Notes: a model not told the origin generated them from the letters alone. A DNA stretch of 23,936 bases from Erysipelotrichaceae bacterium (GCA_900754715.1 CAAEDX010000224.1:1-23936), one strand, 5' to 3'. Positions 7,637 through 15,517 are shown, counted from the first letter of the stretch. Translations and numbers: made by a program.

Positions 7637-7665
7637 ATTATAAACTCTTTCCTCTGTTTTGTATA
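7637..7665 (-). promoter_or_regulatory. Main promoter of the mraZ-ftsZ operon
   Basis: On the minus strand TATACA (7665-7660) and a perfect TATAAT (7642-7637) are separated by 17 bp. The expected transcription start, near 7630, gives a leader of about 37 bases before the TTG start of mraZ. Confidence 0.7.
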
Positions 7666-7756
7666 GATTCCGGCGTGCTTTTTTTCGCTTACGGATTCTT
7701 CCATATTTTGGGTCATTCTGACCATTCTTCACGTTCTTCCACGTTTTTCGCAGCAC

Positions 7757-7791
7757 AAAAAAAAGAGATATGCTTTTACACATACCTCTTT
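7757..7791 (-). terminator. Intrinsic terminator of the ClC gene
   Basis: On the minus strand AAAGAGGTATG (7791-7781) pairs with CATATCTCTTT (7772-7762) around an 8-base loop, with one mismatched or wobble position, followed by more T. The 5' arm begins within the ClC stop codon (TAA, 7792-7790). Confidence 0.8.
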
Positions 7792-9349
7792 ACAGTCTGC
7801 CTTGGGCACTGCGCTGCAGCATTTCCTGGGAGAATGCGGCTGAAGCCTCATCGAGCAGCGCGACCAGCGTATCCTGTGCCTGGATCATCGTATCGCCGCG
7901 GGGCAGGATCTCTTCCTCGCCTCTGCGCACCGCGACCAGCAGGCAATGCGGCGGCCAGCTGATCTCAGCGATCCGGCGCTGTTCCAGCGGTGAGCCGACT
8001 TCTACGACCACTTCGGTCAGAAGCTTACCTGCGCTGCCTTTTTCATGTGTGATCCCATGCTTGTTCAGCAGCCGTTCCAAAAGGCTCTCGTAGATCGGCT
8101 TGCTGCGCAGCAGATGTGCGCTCACATAAGCGGTGATGGACACCAGGCATAAAGGCAGCAGATGCGACAAGGTCCCGGTCATCTCTGCAATCAGGATGAT
8201 CCCGGTCACTGGTGCCCGGACGATGCCAGAAAACAAGCCAGCCATCCCCATGATGATAAAATTATTGACGAACCGCGGATCGAACAGGCCGGTCTCGCTC
8301 AGCGCGCTGCCAAAGGCTGCGCCCAGGTAACTGCCCAGCACGAGCATCGGAAAGAAGATCCCTCCGGCCGCTCCGCTGCCAAAGCTCAGCGTGGAAAAAG
8401 CAAATTTGGCAAGCAGCAGGAAAAGCAGGACATGCGGTATCCGCTCACCAAATGCCAGCTCTTCGCTCATGCTGTGACCGCTGCCCAGCACTTGCGGCAA
8501 TATCAGCATGAGGATGCCGCTGACAAGCAAAGGAATGAACACATGCTGCGAAGGCTTAAGAAATGGGATGCGCGCATACCAGTCCTGTGCCTTTAGCGTG
8601 ATGAAATTATAGCATGCGGCCATGACCCCGCACAGGATGCCCAGCAAGACAACGATCAGATACAGATGCAGCGGCAGCGTCTGAGCCACATCAAAATGAA
8701 ATGCAGGCGCAAGCCCGAACACATACTGTGAAAGAAAATCGCCTGTCACAGAAGCGATCATCACCGAAACGATGACCGACATGGAAAAGCTGCGATGCAA
8801 TTCCTCCAGCGCAAACATGATTCCGGCAAGCGGCGCGTTGAAAGCTGCCGATAAGCCAGCGGCAGCGCCGCAAGTGATCAGATAGCGCTGCTCGATCTTC
8901 ACGCGGTGAAACAGCTGTCCGAACCCTTTTCCGCACATACCGCCCAGCTGGATGCTCGGTCCTTCCCGGCCCAGCGAAAGGCCGCCAAGCGCTGCCAATA
9001 CGCCTGCGGCCATCTTGCTCCATAGCACGCGCAGCCAGTTTTCCTCCAGTTGTCCGCCGACCTCTGCTTCGATCTGCGGGATGCCGCTGCCGCCGATGAG
9101 CGGTTCATGGCGAAGCAGCAAGCTGATGCCAAAGCCGATGAGCAGAAGCAGCGCAAAGCCGAGCACGACCCATGTCAGCGACTGACGCATCATCGCGGAA
9201 AGCCATTGCACCCATTGTTCGGCATAGGAAAGCAGCTGGCGGTAGATGATACTGATGATGCCCGCGCAGCCGCCGACCAGAAAGCCTTCGATGATCAGCG
9301 CATAACGAAGGTGGTGGCTCGTCTGCAAGATCGTCTTGGTCTCTTCCAT
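7790..9349 (-). CDS. ClC-family chloride channel/exchanger with C-terminal RCK_C (TrkA-C) domain
   Basis: A 519-residue membrane protein moving chloride, probably in exchange for protons. ClC signatures in order: GSGIPQ (88-92, selectivity loop), GREGP (127-131) with the gating glutamate E129, the ALEELHR segment (180-186) where exchangers carry the internal proton glutamate, and GGIFFPMLVLG (329-339). Residues about 440-505 form a soluble TrkA-C domain, a ligand-binding regulatory module found on some bacterial ClCs. At the motif normally reading EMTxNYxLxLP, which supplies the central chloride-coordinating Tyr, this protein reads EMTGTLSHLLP, putting Leu394 there. I chose ATG 9349, after AAGGGGATGG; the frame is open to 9424, but the extra 25 residues cover the promoter region. 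It is a single gene with its own terminator. Confidence 0.93.
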   Translation of the reverse strand: MEETKTILQTSHHLRYALIIEGFLVGGCAGIISIIYRQLLSYAEQWVQWLSAMMRQSLTWVVLGFALLLLIGFGISLLLRHEPLIGGSGIPQIEAEVGGQLEENWLRVLWSKMAAGVLAALGGLSLGREGPSIQLGGMCGKGFGQLFHRVKIEQRYLITCGAAAGLSAAFNAPLAGIMFALEELHRSFSMSVIVSVMIASVTGDFLSQYVFGLAPAFHFDVAQTLPLHLYLIVVLLGILCGVMAACYNFITLKAQDWYARIPFLKPSQHVFIPLLVSGILMLILPQVLGSGHSMSEELAFGERIPHVLLFLLLAKFAFSTLSFGSGAAGGIFFPMLVLGSYLGAAFGSALSETGLFDPRFVNNFIIMGMAGLFSGIVRAPVTGIILIAEMTGTLSHLLPLCLVSITAYVSAHLLRSKPIYESLLERLLNKHGITHEKGSAGKLLTEVVVEVGSPLEQRRIAEISWPPHCLLVAVRRGEEEILPRGDTMIQAQDTLVALLDEASAAFSQEMLQRSAQGRL

Positions 9350-9374
9350 ATCATTTCCATCCCCTTTTGAAACT

Positions 9375-9380
9375 ATCTTA
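9375..9380 (-). promoter_or_regulatory. Possible extended -10 of the ClC promoter
   Basis: On the minus strand TGG precedes TAAGAT (9380-9375), an extended -10 element about 25 bases before the ATG. The -35 region at the right distance is only a T-run, so the call is weak. Confidence 0.3.
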
Positions 9381-9430
9381 CCATCAAGTCCAACGCAAAA
9401 AAAGATTTTACTGGGAAATCGCATTTTTTC

Positions 9431-9459
9431 TTACAACGGAAAGACAGATATGGTACAAT
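9431..9459 (+). promoter_or_regulatory. Candidate promoter of the DUF2798 gene
   Basis: TTACAA (9431-9436), a 17-bp spacer and TACAAT (9454-9459), with an extended -10 TG two bases before it. The gene's start is about 75 bases downstream of the expected transcription start. Confidence 0.5.
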
Positions 9460-9491
9460 GCTGCCTCGCAGGTGGTCTGAATTGGAAACGG

Positions 9492-9508
9492 TCATGCGTT
9501 CCGCATGA
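9492..9508. repeat. Perfect inverted repeat in the leader of the DUF2798 gene
   Basis: TCATGCG-TTC-CGCATGA is a perfect 7-bp dyad about 35 bases downstream of the -10 element and 34 bases before the start codon. It is not followed by T residues, so it is not an intrinsic terminator. It could be a repressor operator or an RNA hairpin in the leader. Confidence 0.6.
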
Positions 9509-9542
9509 GAACAACACAGCTGTAAAGAACAAGGAGGAAATT

Positions 9543-10007
9543 ATGCCTCAAAACACTTTTCAGCGTATCATCTTTACTGCCGTCATGGCCATCTTCATGA
9601 CCTATGGCATGATCGTCTACAACATTTCCACCAGTCTTGGGCAAATGAGCGATATCATATTCGCTGAGGCGCTTCATGAACTCGTCATCATGGCGCCTAT
9701 CGCATTTCTGCTCGAACTGCTCATCGCGGACGCGCTCGCACACCGCATCGCTTTTTCCTTCATGCGTGCAGACGATCGGCCTGCCTTCATCGCAGCGGCC
9801 ATCTCCTTTTGCATCTGCTGCATCATGTGCCCGATCATGAGTCTGATCGCCACGATAATGTTCAAAGAGCCCAGCCTGGCCGCATGGATACAGACATGGG
9901 CGCTGAATCTGCCTTGCGCTTTGCTTTGGCAGCTTTGTTTCTGCGGTCACATCGTACGGTTCCTGTTTCGGCAGGGACATCGTATCAGCGTTTTCGGACG
10001 GAACTGA
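9543..10007 (+). CDS. DUF2798 family small membrane protein
   Basis: A 154-residue protein of unknown function with four predicted membrane spans arranged as two similar halves: FTAVMAIFMTYGMIVYN (about 10-26), an ALHELVIMAPIAFLLELLIAD span (about 43-65), an AAAISFCICCIMCPIMSLIAT span (about 82-103), and a final span around 115-135. The N-terminus MPQNTFQRIIFTAVMAIFM and the M-x-YN end of helix 1 are typical of DUF2798, a family of small bacterial membrane proteins with no established role. Start ATG 9543 follows a near-perfect AAGGAGG. It is monocistronic with its own promoter, leader dyad and terminator. Cytosolic loops contain several basic residues. I infer no substrate. Confidence 0.85.
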   Translation: MPQNTFQRIIFTAVMAIFMTYGMIVYNISTSLGQMSDIIFAEALHELVIMAPIAFLLELLIADALAHRIAFSFMRADDRPAFIAAAISFCICCIMCPIMSLIATIMFKEPSLAAWIQTWALNLPCALLWQLCFCGHIVRFLFRQGHRISVFGRN

Positions 10008-10019
10008 CCGTCCTTTTTT
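9996..10019 (+). terminator. Intrinsic terminator of the DUF2798 gene
   Basis: GGACGG (9996-10001) pairs with CCGTCC (10008-10013) around AACTGA, followed by six T. The TGA stop codon (10005-10007) lies in the loop, so the hairpin's 5' arm is coding. Confidence 0.88.
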
Positions 10020-10081
10020 ATACGCCATACCAACGACTTGCTGATTTGATGTTTTTCAAGCAACGAACATGCTTACAAATT

Positions 10082-10105
10082 AAAAAGGCTGGGATGCCCC
10101 AGCCT
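10082..10105 (-). terminator. Intrinsic terminator of the GH84 gene
   Basis: On the minus strand AGGCTGGG (10105-10098) pairs perfectly with CCCAGCCT (10093-10086) around a four-base loop, followed by T residues. It lies 13 bases after the stop codon. Confidence 0.9.
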
Positions 10106-10118
10106 CTTGTCTTACTGA

Positions 10119-13100
10119 TTATTTTCTGTTCTTGCGGCGATGCAGGAATCCTGCTGCACCTGCCGAAGACGCCAGTGCCGCAAACAGGGCGCCGATGCCG
10201 CTGCCTGCTGCGGTAGATGCCGGCTTCGCGTTCGTCGTGCTTCCGGCTTCCGGCGTATTCACGGACGGCTCGCTCACTGCAGGCTGCTCTGCCTTCACCA
10301 GTCCATCGACTGCCGTGTTCAGCGCGTCCATGGCCGCGTTGACTTCTTCCTGTGTCACCTCGGCATCATTGACCGCTGCCTCTGCGTTCTGCAGGGCACT
10401 GCGCACTGCGCTCTGGCTTGCGGAAGTATAAGCACGCAGATCCATCGCGTTGACTTTGGCGATCAATGCTTCCAGGGCGCTGACGTCTGCTTTCGTCCTT
10501 GCATTGAGACGCGCTTCCCGCAGGCTCTTGGTCGCTTCATCGATCGCATCCTGGCTCGTCGCATCAAGTGCTGCCTTTGCCGCGTCGAGCTTATCGGCCA
10601 GTCCTTCTACCGTGGAAGGCACATAGTCATCGATATTGGCCACGATCTGCTCAGCCAGCTCGATCTCGTGTTCGAGCGCGGAGGTATCCAGCGTGATCTG
10701 CTCCAGACCTGCCATCGCGCTGGCCAGATCTGTGATCGCAGTCGTCACCTCAGCCATCGTCGCATTATCATTTGCCGCTACGCTCTGAGCTGCTGTGATG
10801 GCTGCCTGCAGGGCACGGTAAGTAATCTCGGTGTAACCATCTGCCTCAATGGCTTCGGCCGCGTCGATCAGTGCGTTCAGCTCGGCCTTGGAGACGATCT
10901 GCCACAGTTCCTGTGCCTTTTCGCTCAGCGTTCTGATGGCACCCTTGATCTCGTCCGCTGTCGCATCCTCATTTATATATACCTGATATGCTTCAGCGAC
11001 CGCTGTCTTCAGCTCGTTTACCTTGCCCGGGCGCACGCCGTCCACATTGGTCAGGATATGCGCGTTGATGTAATCGATCGTGTCTTTCAGGTTTTCCCTG
11101 AGCTTGTCGCTCGCTCCTTCTTCCGGCAGTGCGCTGATGGCCTGGCTCAGCTCGATCATCGCGCTGACGACCGCAGTGGAGCTTGCGTTGTTCGGATCAT
11201 CCAGCAATGCCTGCGCAGCATCGATGGCACTCTGCACCGCAGCGAAATCCGTTTCGCTGTAATCATCCTGCAAGGCGTTCGCGTCAGCCACGACTGCCTT
11301 CAGGGCATCCATCGCAGCCTGGCTCGCCTTGGCCTGCAATGCGGACACCGCATTGTTCAGGGCATTGGCCGCATCGTCTACCGCGCTCTGGCTGGCTGTA
11401 TCATCAGCGGCAACTTCCTGCGCGCTCTGCAATGCAGCAGCAACAGCGCTCCAGCTGTTTGCCGTGTATTCCTCTTCGCTCAGCGCCTGAGCATTGGTGA
11501 TGGCCTCGTTCAGCGCAGTCTTATCTGCCGTTTCCACATATTCCGGCGGCATGGTGATCGCTTCATCCAGGCCGTGGACCTCAAATTCATAGATACGCGC
11601 CGCGCTGTCACCGCCCTGGGTCGGCTCATCGATCACGAGTCTGACATAGCGGCCCAGCGTGACCGGCACGGCGTTGACCGTCTGGCTTGCAGTATTGCCA
11701 TTGACGCGCAAGATCTCTGTATAGCTGCTGCCATCGGTGCTGACCTCGACATGGAAGGCGGCCGTGTTCAGTGAGGAGCCCTCACCGCCCATCTCCGCGT
11801 GGCTGACCACGATCTGCGCGATCGTCTTCACTTCGCCCAGGTCGACCCTCAGCCACTGGCTGCCATAGTTGGTCGTACACCACTTCGTATTGATGATGCC
11901 ATCCAGCGCTTTGTCCGGAGACTCGCTCGATGCGGTATAGCCGCTTGCGGTCGCGCTCTTGTTCAGCGCCAGATTGACCTGCTCTTTTGCTGCGTCTGCA
12001 GATACCGTGATGATGCCTTCTTTGACCACGGTGTCCTCGCCGCGCTTGTTGCTGGCAACGAGCTGCACGGTATAAACGCCTTCCTTAGAATAAGTGACCG
12101 TCGGATCTTCCTCAGTGCTTGTCTCCACATCCGCGCCCTTGAAGGTCCAGTGAAGATCAGTGGCGGACAGCGAGCAAGTGCTCGTGAAGGTCACCGATTC
12201 GCCCGGCGCAATGAAAGTGGAAGAAACATCAAAGCCTGCTTCCGGCTGCACATTATAATCGATGACATCCTGAATGAATGCCAGGGCCGTCTGTTCAGAT
12301 ACCAGTTTGCCGGACTGCAGCGTGCGCAGCGCGCTGTTCAGCTGTGCGGTCAGGGAATCCACAGTATCCTGATCCGGCTCATCCTCATTCTTTGCTAAGA
12401 ACAGCTGCAGTGCGATCTTATCGTACTCGCCCAGGATCTTCAGCTTGTCGAGATTGCCGCTGCAATGAGACAGCTCTTCTTCCGGAAGCTGCGCCTTCAG
12501 CGTATCTGCTGCCAGGATCATATTGTCAAACTCTGTTTCCAGCGCGGTGATCTCGGCCGAAGCATCGCTGCCCTGCGCCACTTTTTTCATCATCGTGTCC
12601 ATCAGTTCACGCACTTCCGGCGCGTCTGCGCGTCCAGTGGAAGCCCAGCCGGCTACCAGACGGGATGAATGATTAGCAAACGTATACATATACGGCGCAA
12701 GATCGCCATACAGCAGGTCGATCGACTTACGGAATGAATCGTCATAGTCATATGCGGCAGTGTTCCACGAATAATCCGCGCCGGTCGCCAGCGTGATCTT
12801 GGAGAGCTCCGCATGTTCCATCGGGTTCATGACAAGGAAATCAAGCTCATCCGCCAATCCTTTGTCCAGGCCATAGATCGGACCCAAGCCGAGCTTATCC
12901 TGGATGTAATCGGTACAAGGATAGTTCCACCAGATGCCGACATTATCACCATAGATGCTCTTGACCGTCTGGGCGTTGTCCACAGAAATGCCTTCCGTAA
13001 CGACGGCGCTGCCGGTCCACAGCACGATGATGCTGTCGTCGATGGTTGCCGAGAAGTCCTGCGTGTACTGTGACATGCGGTCCCCAGACCCCATCGCGTT

Positions 13101-14138
13101 GGAATCATATTCGGTCGGTACGGTGATGAGCGGCTTGACATCGCCCTTTTCCTGTACGAACTCTTCATTGAAGCGGTTCAGCAGGGAAGCCTGCGCGACA
13201 CCGTCTTTATTTGAGATGTCATCGAAGAAGATGGCAAAGCTGCGCACGCCCATGTCATAGAGCGACTGGCATTTGTCCACGAGCGCCTGATAGTCTGCTT
13301 CGCCGGCATCACCGCCAAACTGGATGTCGATGCCCGGAGAAAGCGCAAAGACAAAATCCACTTTGTTCTCTTTCGCGGTATCGATCAATTCCTGCATCCG
13401 GTCCATCTCACTGTCCGGATATGGCTCACGCCACTGTTCACGATGATAAGGGTCATCTTTCGGCGCATAGATATATGTATTCATCTTATAATCGCCATAA
13501 AATTCGATCTGGCTGAGACGATCCGCATGGGTCCACGGATTGCCATAGAAGCCTTCGATCGTGCCGCGTGTCGCCATCGTCGGCGCATCGCTGACATCGG
13601 CTTCCGCAAGGCTCATGCCCTCGTCTGCCATATCCAGCTGTCTGAGCGTCTGCACGCCATAGAAGGTGCCGTCTCCGTCTTTTCCCTCGATCACTACTGT
13701 ATCACTGGCGGCATCGACCTTGAGCACATAGCCTTCTTCTCCCAGGCTCTCTGCCCCATCCATGCCCAGCGCTTCCTTGGCGCTGTCGAGGGCGGAGATG
13801 CTGTCGTCTGCCTCGCCCAGGATGAAGGTCGTATCGCCCTCTACGCTTGTCTCATTTACAGCAATGCCATTTTCTTCCAGGAAGTCCTTCAGATCAGTGA
13901 CGGCATCTGCGTCAGCCTGATCAGTGCCTTCCACATTGACGCTGTCGCTGACTTCCAGCGTGCCGCCTGCATAAGTGACTGACTGTGGCTGCGGCACCAG
14001 TTCCGGTGTCGCTTCCGCCTGGGCCTGTGGTTCCGCCGTCTCATTGGCAAGAATCGGAACCGCACCCGCTGTGCTGCTGACGAACATCGCTGTCGACATC
14101 GCCGCGGCTAACAGTCCCTTGGTTTTCTTCTCGTTCAT
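10119..14138 (-). CDS. Secreted multimodular GH84 beta-N-acetylglucosaminidase (hyaluronidase/NagJ-like)
   Basis: A 1339-residue exported enzyme that should remove beta-linked N-acetylglucosamine from host O-glycans or glycoconjugates. Modules in order: signal peptide (1-31; KKTKGLL, hydrophobic core, AVPILA cleavage area), N-terminal beta-hexosaminidase-type domain (about 45-185), GH84 catalytic barrel (about 188-460) beginning RGTIEGFYGNPW, with the catalytic Asp pair D306-D307 in FAIFFDD and the WWNYP motif (403-407), helical domain (to about 625), PKD-like domain (about 635-714), CBM32/F5-8C domain (about 720-857; NLALNKSATASG start), and six helical FIVAR-like repeats (about 874-1281). 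A Pro/Thr linker, hydrophobic segment and RRKNRK tail suggest surface anchoring, but no LPxTG is seen. Start 14138 follows AAGGGAG; the upstream frame lacks a signal peptide. It resembles mucin-active toxins or glycosidases of Clostridium perfringens in layout. Confidence 0.95.
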   Translation of the reverse strand: MNEKKTKGLLAAAMSTAMFVSSTAGAVPILANETAEPQAQAEATPELVPQPQSVTYAGGTLEVSDSVNVEGTDQADADAVTDLKDFLEENGIAVNETSVEGDTTFILGEADDSISALDSAKEALGMDGAESLGEEGYVLKVDAASDTVVIEGKDGDGTFYGVQTLRQLDMADEGMSLAEADVSDAPTMATRGTIEGFYGNPWTHADRLSQIEFYGDYKMNTYIYAPKDDPYHREQWREPYPDSEMDRMQELIDTAKENKVDFVFALSPGIDIQFGGDAGEADYQALVDKCQSLYDMGVRSFAIFFDDISNKDGVAQASLLNRFNEEFVQEKGDVKPLITVPTEYDSNAMGSGDRMSQYTQDFSATIDDSIIVLWTGSAVVTEGISVDNAQTVKSIYGDNVGIWWNYPCTDYIQDKLGLGPIYGLDKGLADELDFLVMNPMEHAELSKITLATGADYSWNTAAYDYDDSFRKSIDLLYGDLAPYMYTFANHSSRLVAGWASTGRADAPEVRELMDTMMKKVAQGSDASAEITALETEFDNMILAADTLKAQLPEEELSHCSGNLDKLKILGEYDKIALQLFLAKNEDEPDQDTVDSLTAQLNSALRTLQSGKLVSEQTALAFIQDVIDYNVQPEAGFDVSSTFIAPGESVTFTSTCSLSATDLHWTFKGADVETSTEEDPTVTYSKEGVYTVQLVASNKRGEDTVVKEGIITVSADAAKEQVNLALNKSATASGYTASSESPDKALDGIINTKWCTTNYGSQWLRVDLGEVKTIAQIVVSHAEMGGEGSSLNTAAFHVEVSTDGSSYTEILRVNGNTASQTVNAVPVTLGRYVRLVIDEPTQGGDSAARIYEFEVHGLDEAITMPPEYVETADKTALNEAITNAQALSEEEYTANSWSAVAAALQSAQEVAADDTASQSAVDDAANALNNAVSALQAKASQAAMDALKAVVADANALQDDYSETDFAAVQSAIDAAQALLDDPNNASSTAVVSAMIELSQAISALPEEGASDKLRENLKDTIDYINAHILTNVDGVRPGKVNELKTAVAEAYQVYINEDATADEIKGAIRTLSEKAQELWQIVSKAELNALIDAAEAIEADGYTEITYRALQAAITAAQSVAANDNATMAEVTTAITDLASAMAGLEQITLDTSALEHEIELAEQIVANIDDYVPSTVEGLADKLDAAKAALDATSQDAIDEATKSLREARLNARTKADVSALEALIAKVNAMDLRAYTSASQSAVRSALQNAEAAVNDAEVTQEEVNAAMDALNTAVDGLVKAEQPAVSEPSVNTPEAGSTTNAKPASTAAGSGIGALFAALASSAGAAGFLHRRKNRK

Positions 14139-14178
14139 CGTTTTCTCCCTTCTCGCAGCATCCGCTGCCTCTTCGTCC

Positions 14179-14206
14179 ATTTTATCATCATTCCATCGTT
14201 TTGCAA
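14179..14206 (-). promoter_or_regulatory. Candidate promoter of the GH84 gene
   Basis: On the minus strand TTGCAA (14206-14201), a 16-bp spacer and TAAAAT (14184-14179) with an extended -10 TG (14187-14186). The ATG at 14138 is about 40 bases downstream. It supports the start chosen, since the longer open frame would begin upstream of this promoter. Confidence 0.55.
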
Positions 14207-14804
14207 CCCCTTTCACACGCCGTTGGCGCAGCAATGCGCAAAAAGCCTTTATCCATCGAAAAAACGATGACTTTAAAAATCATGCTTTTGCTGCCCAGTA
14301 AGAGACGCTGACAGAGTGCCCGTATATTTTCTTGTCTATGCACCGGAAAGACAGATCAAAGAAGTAGTGAAGCGTTATACAAAGGCATCAAGAAATAAAG
14401 GATAAGCTGTGCCGGACGAAGGCATGGAGAAATGTGACCATATGATCATCTGACACAGATGAAGGAAATGTACTGACCCAGCACACAGCGATCATCGATC
14501 AAAGCATATTGAAAAACCTTCATTTTCAAAAGAAGTTTTTCACATGCCCGCCAAATGAAGAAGGCCCCGTATGCGCAGAGGATCATACAGGGCTTGGAGG
14601 CAATGTTGGCTTTCAGGCATCAACTGTCAGATTATTTCCTTGACAAAGGAGCCATTTCAGGATGAAGCAGTATCTTTCAACGCTTTCCGGACAGGCAGTG
14701 GCATCGAAGTATTTTAGCTCCACTATGTTAAATGAGATAAGGGATGACCAGGACGTCAATCACGCAGGACTCTTTATCCTTCACTTCTTTGCGTTTCTCA
14801 GCCT
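14207..14804. other. About 600 bp without a convincing gene
   Basis: This stretch between the GH84 gene and the DUF454 operon holds only short, unsupported reading frames. On the plus strand a run of about 28 codons near 14318-14404 (PVYFLVYAPERQIKEVV, then KRYTKASRNKG) looks protein-like but has no start signal and ends at a stop; it may be a remnant. Two dyads are visible: GAAAAAC-CTTC with GAAG-TTTTTC around 14510-14541, and the hairpin at 14564-14593. A 60-codon plus-strand frame at 14662-14844 has no good ribosome binding site and runs into the opposing gene. I see no tRNA or recognisable RNA. Confidence 0.5.
14564..14593 (-). terminator. Possible terminator of the cydDC-like operon
   Basis: GCCCTGTATG (14593-14584, minus) pairs with CATACGGGGC (14573-14564) with one mismatch around a 10-base loop, followed on the minus strand by CTTCTTCATTT, a broken T-tract. 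It lies about 210 bases past the last gene of the operon, and no better hairpin was found in between. Confidence 0.35.
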
Positions 14805-15173
14805 CTACCGCACGGTCCTGGTCTTGATGCGGAAGATGAAATAAAACACATGGAACAGCCATGCGCAGATGAGCACGATGCGGCCGATCATGATCTCATC
14901 CATCATGATGAAGGCAATGGTCATCATGATGGTCGTGATGCTCATCATCGTGACCTTCTGCCGGATGCTCAGCCCTTCACCATTGAAGAAAGGCGTCATA
15001 TGTTTCTGATACAGCGGCTTGGCATTCAGCCAGTCATGAAGACGTCGTGAGCTTTTCGCGAAGCACCAGGTTGCGAGCAGATAAAACGGTACGGTGGGAA
15101 GGATCGGAAGCACGGTACCGAGCGTGCCCAGCGCGAAAGCGGCGATGCCGCACAAGATATAGATGGTTCTCAT
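14805..15173 (-). CDS. DUF454 (YbaN-like) inner membrane protein
   Basis: A 122-residue membrane protein of the YbaN/DUF454 family, function unknown. The N-terminal signature is clear: a first span (IYILCGIAAFALGTLGTVLPILP, about 4-26) running into TVPFYLLATWCFAKSSRRLHDWL, where the LGxxLPxLPTxPF and FAxSSxRxHxWL motifs are the family hallmarks. Two further spans (about 74-92 and 96-115) end in HVFYFIFRIKT, also typical. Start ATG 15173 follows AAGGAGG and overlaps the preceding ygbA stop in an ATGA arrangement. It is the last gene of the four-gene operon; DUF454 genes often accompany redox- or haem-related genes, so a supporting membrane role for the transporter is possible but is inference. 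Confidence 0.9.
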   Translation of the reverse strand: MRTIYILCGIAAFALGTLGTVLPILPTVPFYLLATWCFAKSSRRLHDWLNAKPLYQKHMTPFFNGEGLSIRQKVTMMSITTIMMTIAFIMMDEIMIGRIVLICAWLFHVFYFIFRIKTRTVR

Positions 15174-15517
15174 TGATCTTCCTCCTTCAGTCTTCGCTGT
15201 TCTTTCTTTGATTCGATGAGGTGAGAGATGGCCAGCCATGGATGATGCAAGAGCATCCGCGGGCCGCTGAAGCGCATGACCGCCTTGATCCGTTCCCGGT
15301 GCACCGCGTCATAACAATGCACCCGGCAGTTGGAACAAAACGTCTTTGTCTCCATGAACGGACATTTCGCGGTCCGCATCCTGGCATATTCGGCCAGTTC
15401 CTGACACTGCGAGCAAAGGTCGTTTTTCTGATGATGAGCGTGGCAGTACAGCGCGATCATCTCTTCGACCACGCGCTGTTCCCGCACCCGTTTTTTCTCT
15501 GTATGCCGCTTGCTCAT
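15170..15517 (-). CDS. YgbA-family Cys-rich protein (nitrous oxide-stimulated promoter family)
   Basis: A 115-residue soluble protein of the YgbA/NosP family, named after E. coli YgbA, which belongs to the nitric-oxide-responsive NsrR regulon. It has seven cysteines (25, 35, 38, 52, 61, 64, 68), with motifs LCSQC, KCPF and FCSNCRVHCY in a CxxC...C...CxxCxxxC pattern that suggests a metal or iron-sulfur site; the pattern is seen, the metal is inference. The conserved MRFSGPRMLLHHPWLAISHL (81-100) is the family signature. N- and C-terminal ends are highly charged. The start ATG 15517 shares its A with the cydC-like stop (TGATG), and the stop overlaps the DUF454 start, so all three are coupled. 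Molecular function is not established. Confidence 0.9.
   Translation of the reverse strand: MSKRHTEKKRVREQRVVEEMIALYCHAHHQKNDLCSQCQELAEYARMRTAKCPFMETKTFCSNCRVHCYDAVHRERIKAVMRFSGPRMLLHHPWLAISHLIESKKEQRRLKEEDQ

Noticed and set aside
7594..7725. In-frame extension of mraZ to 7725
   Set aside because: It crosses a perfect -10 element and the repeat array and has no MraZ similarity; the family starts at FMGEY.
10220..11530. Internal near-repeats in the GH84 gene as possible DNA repeats or CRISPR-like array
   Set aside because: They are protein-level FIVAR-like repeats of about 60-70 residues with diverged DNA; there are no identical short repeats with spacers.
10140..11774. 544-codon open frame on the plus strand opposite the GH84 gene
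   Set aside because: It is the antisense of the FIVAR/CBM32 coding region. The protein is rich in Arg, His, Cys and Ile with no domain, and the frame has no promoter or ribosome binding site; GC-rich codon use on the other strand explains the lack of stops.
14139..14234. 32-residue in-frame extension of the GH84 gene
   Set aside because: It is charged, would bury the signal peptide, and lies over the predicted promoter; the ATG at 14138 has a good ribosome binding site.
14470..14550. 25-codon minus-strand frame MKVFQYALIDDRCVLGQYIS
   Set aside because: No ribosome binding site and too short to judge; treated as noise.
14729..14830. Protein-like stretch (AEKRKEVKDKES...) in another frame just past the DUF454 stop, suggesting a frameshifted longer gene
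   Set aside because: The DUF454 protein already ends at the family's usual HVFYFIFRIKT position and no slippery site is visible, so no extension is needed.
14662..14844. 60-codon plus-strand frame ending inside the DUF454 gene on the other strand
   Set aside because: No ribosome binding site, no recognisable similarity, and it overlaps a clear gene by 40 bases.
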